DNA from: an uncultured Flavobacteriaceae bacterium | GTDB lineage: Bacteria > Bacteroidota > Bacteroidia > Flavobacteriales > Flavobacteriaceae | NCBI GenBank assembly: GCA_947500385.1 | Contig: CANMSA010000003.1 | Location: 248,001-312,000 of the forward strand | DNA: 64,000 nt | Direction of reading: 5' to 3' | Shown here: piece by piece, positions 27,369 to 34,851 of the stretch | Layout: each line of letters starts with the position of its first letter | How positions within the stretch are numbered: position 1 is the stretch's first letter | The notes under the pieces: generated by a model | Databases searched by the model: none | What the model saw: only the letters and a program-made list of their open reading frames with translations | What the model was told of the DNA's origin: nothing | Position numbers and translations under genes: made by a program

Positions 27369-27415
27369 CTTGTAATGTTTCGTTTTCGGGGATAAAGATA
27401 AGCAGTAAAATTGAT

Positions 27416-27423
27416 TACATTTG
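27416..27423 (+). promoter_or_regulatory. -7 promoter box of the Gfo/Idh oxidoreductase gene
   Basis: TACATTTG matches TAnnTTTG and ends 17 bases before the start at 27441, which supports that start over earlier in-frame codons. Confidence 0.5.
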
Positions 27424-27440
27424 GTAAATTTCGGTACGGT

Positions 27441-28424
27441 ATGACACAAAAAGTAAGATGGGGAATTTTAGGCCCAGGAAAGATTGCACATAGCTTTGCG
27501 AACGACTTAAAATTAGTGACAGGAGGAGAACTGACCGCGGTGGCATCCAGAAATTTGAATAGAGCGACTTCTTTTGCGGAAACCTATGGTGCACCGCATG
27601 TTTTTGACTCCTATGAGGCGATGCTTGCTTCCAATACGATTGATGTGGTGTACATAGCAACGCCCCATATCGGCCATAAGGAATGGGCCATTAAAGCTAT
27701 GGAACAGGGCAAACACGTGCTATGTGAAAAACCGTTGGGCACCAGTCTTTCAGAGGTACAGGCTATTATGAAAGCCGCCCAGGATAACCAGGTATTCCTT
27801 ATGGAGGCGTTATGGAGCCGATTCAATCCCACCATACGGAAAATCAAGGATTGGGTCGAGGAAGGTAGAATAGGGGAAGTGGGCTATGTACATGCCGATT
27901 TTGCTTTTTATGGTTTGGACAAGGAGGAAGACGGACGCTTGTTAAATCCGAATTTGGCGGGCGGTTCGCTTTTGGATATTGGTATCTATCCTATTTTTTT
28001 ATCCTATCTCATCTTGGGCCTTCCTAAAAAAGTAAAAGCCTCCGCCAATTTTTATAAAACCGGCGTAGAGGTCCAAACCTCTATGATTTTCGAATATGAA
28101 ACGGCACAGGCCGTGCTATACAGTGGTCTTGTTTCCAATTCTGAAATGAAAGCGGAAATTCAGGGAAGTAAGGGAGCTATTTTTATAGATCCCAGATGGC
28201 ATGAAACTCAGGGATTTTCTTTGGTCATTGATGAAAAGCAAGAAAAACATGATCTCCCTACCACTGGGAAAGGCTATTCCCATGAAATCGAAGAAGTACA
28301 TGCTTGTTTGCAAAAAGGAAAACTGCAAAGCGATTTATGGAGTCATAAAAATAGCATTGATTTAATTTCGTTGATGGACGAGATTCGCGGACAAACGAAT
28401 ATTGTTTTCCCTTTTGAACGCTAA
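27441..28424 (+). CDS. Gfo/Idh/MocA family oxidoreductase
   Basis: NAD(P)-dependent sugar or cyclitol dehydrogenase family, 327 residues. WGILGPGKIAHSFAND is the N-terminal Rossmann loop; VYIATPHIGHKEWAIKAMEQGKHVLCEKPLG contains the family EKP motif with its catalytic-site Lys. The C-terminal domain includes GGSLLDIGIYPIFLSYLI, the usual GG...DxGxY...... motif. The sequence resembles trans-1,2-dihydrobenzene-1,2-diol dehydrogenase-like members, but the substrate is not predictable. It is divergent from the carboxylase gene. Confidence 0.9.
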   Translation: MTQKVRWGILGPGKIAHSFANDLKLVTGGELTAVASRNLNRATSFAETYGAPHVFDSYEAMLASNTIDVVYIATPHIGHKEWAIKAMEQGKHVLCEKPLGTSLSEVQAIMKAAQDNQVFLMEALWSRFNPTIRKIKDWVEEGRIGEVGYVHADFAFYGLDKEEDGRLLNPNLAGGSLLDIGIYPIFLSYLILGLPKKVKASANFYKTGVEVQTSMIFEYETAQAVLYSGLVSNSEMKAEIQGSKGAIFIDPRWHETQGFSLVIDEKQEKHDLPTTGKGYSHEIEEVHACLQKGKLQSDLWSHKNSIDLISLMDEIRGQTNIVFPFER

Positions 28425-28504
28425 AGTTTGGGTCAAAGGGGTTTAGATTTCTTTTAAAAATGCCGATATTTGCCTTTACACCAAAACTAACAAAACCAAC
28501 AAAA

Positions 28505-28687
28505 ATGGGAATGAACAAAAACACTGTATTGGCATGGGCTACTTTTATCATGATCATTGTAGGCTGCGCGTTGATCGCCTTGGGCGCATTTCGGTATGAT
28601 GATGTGGCCGGTTGGGGGTTTGCGTCCGTAGGAATCGGTTTTTTTGCAATTGCATGGGTTTTCAATGCCCTAAAAGGCCGGGTTTAA
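28505..28687 (+). CDS. Small two-helix membrane protein (CAL67264-like)
   Basis: About 60 residues, nearly all in two membrane spans: VLAWATFIMIIVGCALIALGAF and GWGFASVGIGFFAIAWVFNAL, joined by a conserved-looking RYDDVAG loop. It resembles a short flavobacterial family known as CAL67264-type membrane proteins, usually found beside ettA as here; I am fairly but not fully sure of that name. A -7-like box GATATTTG (28465-28472) lies inside the possible longer N-terminus, so ATG at 28505 (or 28511) is preferred to the one at 28460. Function unknown. Confidence 0.8.
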   Translation: MGMNKNTVLAWATFIMIIVGCALIALGAFRYDDVAGWGFASVGIGFFAIAWVFNALKGRV

Positions 28688-28802
28688 GTAAAGTAACGCC
28701 GGTGTGTACCAAAGCCCTCCGGGCGTTTAAAGAATATTCAACAATGTTTTCGAAAAGGAGGGAAACATGTAAACCTCAATTATCACGTAAATAACAGATC
28801 AA

Positions 28803-30494
28803 ATGTCGGACGATAAAAAAGTAATTTTTTCAATGTCAGGGGTCACGAAGACCTATAAAAATGCGAATACTCCCGTACTTAAGAACATTTACCTCAGTTT
28901 CTTTTATGGCGCCAAAATTGGTATCCTCGGGCTGAACGGCTCTGGAAAATCTACACTTTTAAAGATTATCGCGGGAGTGGATAAAAATTTTCAAGGAGAT
29001 GTGGTGTTCTCACCAGGGTACAATGTAGGGTACTTGGAACAGGAACCACAGCTTGATGCGGAAAAGACAGTACTTGAAATCGTAAAGGAAGGCGTAGCCG
29101 ATACGGTCGCTATTCTGGACGAGTACAACAAAATCAACGATATGTTTGGCCTCCCCGAAGTATATGAGGATGCCGATAAGATGCAAAAGTTGATGGATAA
29201 GCAAGCGACCTTGCAAGATAAAATCGACGCCTCAAATGCATGGGAGTTGGATACGAAACTAGAAATTGCAATGGACGCTTTGCGCACGCCCGAAGCGGAT
29301 AAAAAAATTGCCGTATTGTCCGGAGGAGAGCGTAGAAGGGTGGCGCTTTGTAGACTGTTATTGCAAGAACCCGAGATTTTGTTATTGGATGAGCCCACCA
29401 ACCATTTGGATGCGGAGTCCGTACACTGGTTGGAACATCACCTGGCAAGTTATAAGGGAACAGTCATCGCGGTAACGCATGACCGCTACTTCCTGGACAA
29501 TGTTGCCGGTTGGATATTAGAGCTGGATAGAGGAGAAGGAATTCCTTGGAAAGGCAACTATTCTAGTTGGTTGGATCAAAAAGCAAAACGCCTCGCCCAA
29601 GAAAGTAAAAGTGCTTCGAAGCGTCAAAAAACCTTGGAACGGGAACTTGAATGGGTACGGCAAGGTGCCAAAGGGCGACAAACCAAACAAAAGGCACGTT
29701 TGAAGAACTATGACAAGTTAATGAGTCAAGACCAAAAACAGCTCGATGAGAAGTTGGAGATTTATATTCCAAACGGATCACGTTTGGGTACCAACGTTAT
29801 TGAAGCACAAGGTGTTAGCAAAGCCTATGGGGATAAGCTACTGTATGAAGATTTGAACTTTAAACTTCCGCAAGCCGGTATTGTTGGGGTAATTGGACCG
29901 AACGGAGCTGGTAAGACCACCATCTTTAGAATGATCATGGGAGAAGAACAGGCCGATGGCGGTTCGTTTGAGGTAGGGGAAACGGCAAAAATAGCCTATG
30001 TAGATCAAAGCCATTCGAATATAGACCCCGCTAAAACCATCTGGCAAAACTTCAGCGATGAGCAAGAGTTGGTGATGATGGGAGGGCGCCAGGTTAATTC
30101 AAGAGCATATCTGAGCCGTTTTAACTTTTCAGGTAGCGAACAGAATAAAAAAGTAAATATGTTGTCAGGTGGTGAGCGGAATCGTTTGCATTTGGCGATG
30201 ACCCTAAAGGAAGAAGGCAATGTGTTGTTGTTGGATGAGCCTACCAATGATCTGGATGTGAATACCCTCAGGGCGCTTGAAGAAGGACTTGAGAATTTTG
30301 CCGGTTGTGCGGTGGTTATTTCACACGACCGTTGGTTCTTAGATCGTATTTGCACCCATATTCTATCATTCGAGGGAGATTCTCAAGTGTACTTTTTTGA
30401 AGGTTCTTTCTCTGATTATGAGGAAAACAAGAAGAAACGCCTGGGCGGTGATTTGATGCCAAAACGTATTAAATATAAAAAATTGATCCGCTAG
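28803..30494 (+). CDS. ettA: Energy-dependent translational throttle protein EttA (ABC-F ATPase)
   Basis: Cytoplasmic ABC-F protein of 563 residues with two ATPase domains and no membrane part. Domain 1: Walker A GLNGSGKSTLL, signature LSGGERRRVAL, Walker B LLLDEPTNHLD. Domain 2: GPNGAGKTTIF, LSGGERNRLHL, LLLDEPTNDLD. The linker between them is helical and basic (LERELEWVRQGAKGRQTKQKARLKNYD), matching EttA, which binds the ribosomal E site and gates entry into elongation according to ATP/ADP ratio. Length matches E. coli EttA (555). A strong terminator follows. Confidence 0.95.
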   Translation: MSDDKKVIFSMSGVTKTYKNANTPVLKNIYLSFFYGAKIGILGLNGSGKSTLLKIIAGVDKNFQGDVVFSPGYNVGYLEQEPQLDAEKTVLEIVKEGVADTVAILDEYNKINDMFGLPEVYEDADKMQKLMDKQATLQDKIDASNAWELDTKLEIAMDALRTPEADKKIAVLSGGERRRVALCRLLLQEPEILLLDEPTNHLDAESVHWLEHHLASYKGTVIAVTHDRYFLDNVAGWILELDRGEGIPWKGNYSSWLDQKAKRLAQESKSASKRQKTLERELEWVRQGAKGRQTKQKARLKNYDKLMSQDQKQLDEKLEIYIPNGSRLGTNVIEAQGVSKAYGDKLLYEDLNFKLPQAGIVGVIGPNGAGKTTIFRMIMGEEQADGGSFEVGETAKIAYVDQSHSNIDPAKTIWQNFSDEQELVMMGGRQVNSRAYLSRFNFSGSEQNKKVNMLSGGERNRLHLAMTLKEEGNVLLLDEPTNDLDVNTLRALEEGLENFAGCAVVISHDRWFLDRICTHILSFEGDSQVYFFEGSFSDYEENKKKRLGGDLMPKRIKYKKLIR

Positions 30495-30516
30495 TATTGG
30501 GTTTTTTAATACATAG

Positions 30517-30547
30517 AAAACGCCCGTTGCTTGCCGGGCGTTTTTTT
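30517..30547 (+). terminator. Rho-independent terminator after ettA
   Basis: AAAACGCCCG pairs with CGGGCGTTTT around an eight-base loop, followed by T residues. Confidence 0.9.
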
Positions 30548-30581
30548 ATGGAACTCTTTTCAGTAGGTCAAAGAGGTTTTT

Positions 30582-31364
30582 TTAATAGTCTTCTGAAGGA
30601 TACCAATCTAGCTGTACGACTTCAATAGTGGTATTTTTTGCAGCTACCAATTCTTTGAACTTTTGCACATCACTTACATCTGGTCTTCCACGATAATGAT
30701 ATGGATACACTTGGGCAGGTCGAAATTCCAAAACGGCATCCGCGGCACGTTCCTCTGTCATTGTATAGGGTAGATTCATGCACACAAAGGCTTTGTCGAT
30801 ATCTTTTAAGGCCCTCATTTCAGGAATATCCTCGGTATCTCCCGAAAAATAAAGTCGTTGATCATCCATGGTCAGGACATACCCATTGCCCCGTCCTTTG
30901 GGATGAAATTTTTTTGCTTCCTCCCGTAAGTTGTACATCGGTATTGCTTCTATGTCAATACCATACCGTTCTTTGTGTTCCCCATTATATAGCACGTCTA
31001 ACTGGGGCGTGAATTCGGAAGGGATCTTATCCGCAACGGCTTGGGGAACGATAACTTTTGCTTTTGCCGTATGAAGCTCTTGCAAGGTTTCCAAACTGAA
31101 ATGGTCTCCATGGATATCGGTAATCAAAATTAAATCGGGCGGGCGTTGGGACTCAAATGCCGCCGCACCTCCGACCGGGTCTACATAAATGGTTATATCG
31201 CCCCATTCCAAGACAGTGGTAGCATGCTGAACGGGGATCACTTTAACAGGGGAGCCCCCTTGTTCCGTCGTGGTATTTTTGATGATGGCGAGTTCCTTGT
31301 TCTTAGGTTCTTTACAACCGAAACAAAATACAAAGGCGAACAAAGTAAAAATTATTTTTTCCAT
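30582..31364 (-). CDS. MBL-fold metallohydrolase lipoprotein
   Basis: About 260 residues. The N-terminus MEKIIFTLFAFVFCFGC is a lipoprotein signal with Cys17, so the enzyme is membrane-anchored outside the cytoplasm. ITDIHGDHFSLETL is a shortened metal-binding motif of the UlaG-like metallo-beta-lactamase group, with ATTVLEWGDITIYVDPVG before it and YFSGDTEDIPEM after. Family members hydrolyse phosphodiester, lactone or amide bonds; the substrate is unknown. ATG at 31364 is taken rather than the one eight codons earlier because it gives a normal lipoprotein signal. It is probably co-transcribed with the GNAT gene upstream. Confidence 0.87.
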   Translation of the reverse strand: MEKIIFTLFAFVFCFGCKEPKNKELAIIKNTTTEQGGSPVKVIPVQHATTVLEWGDITIYVDPVGGAAAFESQRPPDLILITDIHGDHFSLETLQELHTAKAKVIVPQAVADKIPSEFTPQLDVLYNGEHKERYGIDIEAIPMYNLREEAKKFHPKGRGNGYVLTMDDQRLYFSGDTEDIPEMRALKDIDKAFVCMNLPYTMTEERAADAVLEFRPAQVYPYHYRGRPDVSDVQKFKELVAAKNTTIEVVQLDWYPSEDY

Positions 31365-31417
31365 ACGATTTGAATTAGCTGCTTTCATGTATTTTCTAAG
31401 CGGATCCTTTACTTTTT

Positions 31418-31879
31418 CTATAACACCAACTCCATCTTGACGTCACTCCGTTTATAGGGTACATCCTTTTCCAACGCAATCTCATTAAAACCATATTTGC
31501 GATATACATGCAAGGCAGTCGGTAGTTTTGTGCTGGTATAGAGAATGATTTTTTCCCATTGTTTTTCCTTCGCGAATTCAATTGCGAATTCCAGCAGTCG
31601 CTGTCCAATTTTTAGTCCTTGAAACTCAGGGTCTACGGCCATTTTCCCCAGTTCAAATTGCTTTTCTTTTATGGGAATAAGGGAAAAACAGCCAGCAATG
31701 GAGTGCTTAAATTCTGCAAAAAAAATGTATCCACCGATGCCGATTATCGAGTTTTCACAATTTTCCAATAAAATTTCATCCTTGGCTTCAACAAAAAAGT
31801 AGTGTTTAAGCCATGCGACGTTCAGGTCTTTAAAATGCCTTGCCAATCGAGGTTCAAAGGGGATAATGCGTAACGACAT
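31418..31879 (-). CDS. GNAT family N-acetyltransferase
   Basis: A 153-residue single-domain GNAT. ELGKMAVDPEFQGLKIGQRLLEFAIEFAKEKQW contains the acetyl-CoA-binding Q-x-x-G-x-G/A loop, and LYTSTKLPTALHVYRKYGFNEI is the C-terminal motif with the usual Y-x-K-x-GF. The acceptor is not predictable. It is first in a likely two-gene unit with the MBL lipoprotein, 53 bases downstream. Confidence 0.88.
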   Translation of the reverse strand: MSLRIIPFEPRLARHFKDLNVAWLKHYFFVEAKDEILLENCENSIIGIGGYIFFAEFKHSIAGCFSLIPIKEKQFELGKMAVDPEFQGLKIGQRLLEFAIEFAKEKQWEKIILYTSTKLPTALHVYRKYGFNEIALEKDVPYKRSDVKMELVL

Positions 31880-32044
31880 TGATTTTTAACTCTTCTAAAG
31901 CTTGCCATAAAGGTAAAATAACAAAGGATTTAAACAGGTAGTTCGTCTAAAATTTTAAGCAAAAAAATCTAAAAAGAAAACCATACCGTATATAGAACGA
32001 TACAAACAAACAGATTCTAAAAAAAGTAATTAATTTTTTACGTT

Positions 32045-32932
32045 ATGACTGAAACAAAAAATAACAATGGATTAAAAGTTTTGGCAGGCTTGTTAGGGGT
32101 AGTATTATTAGGTACTATTATCTATACGGTAAGCCTTTACCAAGATAAAAAGAAGAATACGATTGCGCTTACACAAGAAAAGCAATTGGTAGTCGAAGAT
32201 TTAAATAGCTTGAAATCCGAGTATGACAAAGCTATTTTGGAAAGCAATGTTACCAATGAAGAATTGGTTACGGCTCGGGACAATATCGCAAAATACATCG
32301 ATTCTGTAAAAACAATGAAGGCGGATATCTCTTCGCTTTCACGTTATAGAAGACAAGTAAGCGTTTTAAAGGCTGAAAGAGAGCAGCTGATAAAGCAGGT
32401 AGATTCTTTAAAGCAGTCAAATACGTTGATCGCTATGCAACGAGATAGTACGTATGTTGAGTTGGAAAAGCAAACCGTTTTCAACGATTCATTAGTAGTT
32501 CAAAATACCCAGTTGGCCGATGTTGTTGAAAAAGGTGCCGCGATGAACATTACTACTTTTACGGTAGACGCCGTGAAAGAAAGAAATAGCGGTAAACTAG
32601 TTTCTACTTCTAGAGCTGGTAGAACCGACAAGTTGAAAATATGTTTTACAGTTGCCAACAATGTTATTGCCGAAGCAGGTGACAGGGAGTTTTATCTTGA
32701 AGTTTTAGACCCTCAGGGAAATGTATTGGGAGAAAGTTATTCTAAGACAAATGATGCGGGTGCTTCTGTAACCTACAGCAAGGGTACCAACTTCTATTTT
32801 GAAAATAAAGCGTTAGATGTTTGTGATTATATCAACAAGCCCGCTGGAGATTTCCAAAAAGGAAACTATATGGTCAATATTTACAATGACCGTTTGAGTT
32901 TGTTAGGAAACGTTCAGTTTACCTTAAAGTAA
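32045..32932 (+). CDS. Membrane-anchored coiled-coil protein of unknown function
   Basis: A 295-residue protein not assigned to a named family. A short cytoplasmic N-terminus, a membrane span at about residues 10-29 (LKVLAGLLGVVLLGTIIYTV), a long coiled coil (about 35-165, rich in Leu, Lys and Glu heptads), and a beta-rich C-terminal domain (about 175-295, with LKICFTVANNVIAEAG, YLEVLDPQGNVLGES and a KGNYMVNIYND end). The orientation suggests a periplasmic coiled coil and domain. A dedicated terminator follows, so it is probably transcribed alone. Confidence 0.8.
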   Translation: MTETKNNNGLKVLAGLLGVVLLGTIIYTVSLYQDKKKNTIALTQEKQLVVEDLNSLKSEYDKAILESNVTNEELVTARDNIAKYIDSVKTMKADISSLSRYRRQVSVLKAEREQLIKQVDSLKQSNTLIAMQRDSTYVELEKQTVFNDSLVVQNTQLADVVEKGAAMNITTFTVDAVKERNSGKLVSTSRAGRTDKLKICFTVANNVIAEAGDREFYLEVLDPQGNVLGESYSKTNDAGASVTYSKGTNFYFENKALDVCDYINKPAGDFQKGNYMVNIYNDRLSLLGNVQFTLK

Positions 32933-32955
32933 AAAAAACACTATCCATTAATAAG

Positions 32956-32990
32956 AAGGGGGCAAGCTGAAAAGCTTGCCCCTTTTTTTT
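32956..32990 (+). terminator. Rho-independent terminator after the coiled-coil protein gene
   Basis: AAGGGGGCAAGCT pairs with AGCTTGCCCCTT with one unpaired G around a four-base loop, followed by eight T. Confidence 0.92.
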
Positions 32991-33085
32991 ATCTCCATTT
33001 TAGGCAAGTCAGGCGTACCATAAAAAATACAACCACGCCCGACCCCTGGGGGCACCATTAGTTTGTATCAATGGTCAGGGAACCA

Positions 33086-34483
33086 TTATTTAAGGGATCC
33101 TACCATATTTTCCGGTTTTACCCAAGCATCGTATTCTGCTGCGGTGACGTGGCCAAGGTTGATGGCTTCTTCTCGTAAAGTTGTACCGTTTTTATGGGCG
33201 GTATTCGCTATTTCGGCGGCTTTGTAGTATCCTATTTTGGTATTCAAGGCGGTGACCAACATCAGCGAATTGTTTAGCAATTGTTCAATGACGTCGCGAT
33301 TCGGTTGAATACCGGCTGCACAATTTTCTTCAAAACTAACGCAGGCATCGCCAATTAGTTCTGCGGACTGCAGTATATTGGCAGCCATCATGGGTTTGAA
33401 TACATTGAGTTCATAATGTCCTTGGGTGCCGCCAATGGTAACGGCAACATCGTTCCCCATGACCTGGGCGCAAACCATGGTAAGTGCTTCACATTGGGTG
33501 GGGTTCACCTTACCGGGCATGATAGAACTTCCAGGTTCATTGGCCGGGATCGTAATTTCTCCAATACCGGATCGTGGGCCAGATGCCATCATGCGTATAT
33601 CGTTGGCAATCTTGTTGAGAGATACTGCTAATTGCTTTAGGCTACCGTGACTCTCCACAATCGCGTCGTGCGCGGCAAGGGCTTCAAATTTGTTCTCGGC
33701 TGTTCTAAAGGGGAGCCCGGTGAATTCTGCAATGTACTTTGCCACAAGTACATCGTATCCCGCGGGGGTGTTAAGTCCAGTGCCGACTGCAGTACCTCCT
33801 AAGGCGAGTTCTGCCAAATGGGCCAACGTATTTTTTAAGGCCTTAAGGCCGTGATCTAGCTGTGAAACATACCCGGAAAATTCCTGTCCAAGGGTGAGGG
33901 GAGTGGCATCCATTAAATGCGTACGCCCTATTTTCACAACGGTTGCGAATTCCTTTGCTTTTTGATCCAATGTATTTCGCAGCTTGGTAACACCGGGGAT
34001 GGTATTTTCAACCACTTTTTTATAGGCGGCAATATGCATACCCGTAGGAAAGGTATCGTTCGAAGACTGTGATTTATTCACATCATCATTTGGTTGAACG
34101 GTTTTTTCACCTTCTCCGATTTTTTTTCCGGCAAGCTCATGTGCCCGATTCGCGATTACCTCGTTTACATTCATATTGCTTTGGGTACCGGAACCGGTTT
34201 GCCAGATAACCAATGGGAATTGATCATCTAATTTACCAGCCAGGATTTCATCACATACTTGCGCGATCAAATCTCTTTTTTCTGAAGCCAACACTCCCAA
34301 CTCACAATTGGTATAGGCGGCCGCTTTTTTTAAGTAGGCAAAACCATATACAACATCTAAAGGCATTGTAGCGGCAGGGCCTATTTTAAAGTTGTTTCTC
34401 GAACGTTCGGTTTGGGCGCCCCAATACTTATCTTCAGGTACGTTTACGGTACCCATGGTATCTTTTTCTATTCTAAAACTCAT
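33086..34483 (-). CDS. fumC: Class II fumarate hydratase
   Basis: Fumarase of 465 residues catalysing fumarate to L-malate in the TCA cycle. [26 protein letters not shown] is the standard N-terminal segment, [20 protein letters not shown] and [20 protein letters not shown] are active-site regions, and [15 protein letters not shown] is the aspartase/fumarase signature. [11 protein letters not shown]-like sequence near the end ([11 protein letters not shown]) is normal for FumC. The start at 34483 is preferred to the ATG two codons earlier, and a promoter box lies just upstream. Confidence 0.96.
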   Translation of the reverse strand: MSFRIEKDTMGTVNVPEDKYWGAQTERSRNNFKIGPAATMPLDVVYGFAYLKKAAAYTNCELGVLASEKRDLIAQVCDEILAGKLDDQFPLVIWQTGSGTQSNMNVNEVIANRAHELAGKKIGEGEKTVQPNDDVNKSQSSNDTFPTGMHIAAYKKVVENTIPGVTKLRNTLDQKAKEFATVVKIGRTHLMDATPLTLGQEFSGYVSQLDHGLKALKNTLAHLAELALGGTAVGTGLNTPAGYDVLVAKYIAEFTGLPFRTAENKFEALAAHDAIVESHGSLKQLAVSLNKIANDIRMMASGPRSGIGEITIPANEPGSSIMPGKVNPTQCEALTMVCAQVMGNDVAVTIGGTQGHYELNVFKPMMAANILQSAELIGDACVSFEENCAAGIQPNRDVIEQLLNNSLMLVTALNTKIGYYKAAEIANTAHKNGTTLREEAINLGHVTAAEYDAWVKPENMVGSLK

Positions 34484-34505
34484 AATCAATTGTTTATAAG
34501 GAGCA

Positions 34506-34513
34506 CAAAGGTA
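34506..34513 (-). promoter_or_regulatory. -7 promoter box of fumC
   Basis: TACCTTTG on the minus strand fits TAnnTTTG and lies 23 bases before the fumC start. Confidence 0.5.
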
Positions 34514-34582
34514 GGGGTTTAGGGGGTATTTTCCACCTAGAGTTCACTTCAATGCCCTGAGACTTATTTTTTTTGCATTTGA

Positions 34583-34615
34583 TTTGTAAGATTGCCCTTT
34601 TTCAAACTATCTTTG
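34583..34615 (+). promoter_or_regulatory. Promoter of the 57-residue membrane protein gene
   Basis: TTTG (34583-34586), 21 bases, then TATCTTTG (34608-34615): both Bacteroidota sigma-A elements at accepted spacing, 19 bases before the ATG at 34635. Confidence 0.65.
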
Positions 34616-34634
34616 TATCACAAAAAAGAAAACC

Positions 34635-34808
34635 ATGTTCGATTTCGACCAATATTTAGGATTTTTAGCATTTCTTACCATCCTTACAATAGGCTTTTGG
34701 TTAATGATTTTCTTGTTGACCTTTGTAGTGCCATATTGGTTGTTCGGTAATTTGATTGAACTGTATAAAGAGAAACGAAAGGCAAAAATGGCCAAACGTA
34801 ATGCATAA
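34635..34808 (+). CDS. Small membrane protein of unknown function (57 residues)
   Basis: A short gene framed by a good promoter and a strong terminator. The peptide starts MFDFDQYLGFLAF, has one or two membrane spans (LGFLAFLTILTIGFWLMIF and LLTFVVPYWLFGNLI) and ends in a basic helix IELYKEKRKAKMAKRNA. A basic tail after the last span suggests a cytoplasmic C-terminus. No family recognised. The gene layout makes it real despite its size; it lies between divergent fumC and the convergent outer-membrane barrel gene. Confidence 0.75.
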   Translation: MFDFDQYLGFLAFLTILTIGFWLMIFLLTFVVPYWLFGNLIELYKEKRKAKMAKRNA

Positions 34809-34809
34809 T

Positions 34810-34836
34810 AAAAAGGAGCTATATAGCTCCTTTTTT
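34810..34836 (+). terminator. Terminator, probably bidirectional
   Basis: AAAAAGGAGCTA pairs with TAGCTCCTTTTT with A and T runs on both sides. It serves the small membrane protein gene and, on the other strand, the barrel gene ending at 34852. Confidence 0.9.
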
Positions 34837-34851
34837 ATTTTTGGTTTTTTA

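Noticed and set aside
28694-28726. Hairpin after the small membrane protein gene
   Set aside because: ACGCCGG and CCGGGCGT pair imperfectly across a long loop and are not followed by a T-run, so I do not call a terminator.
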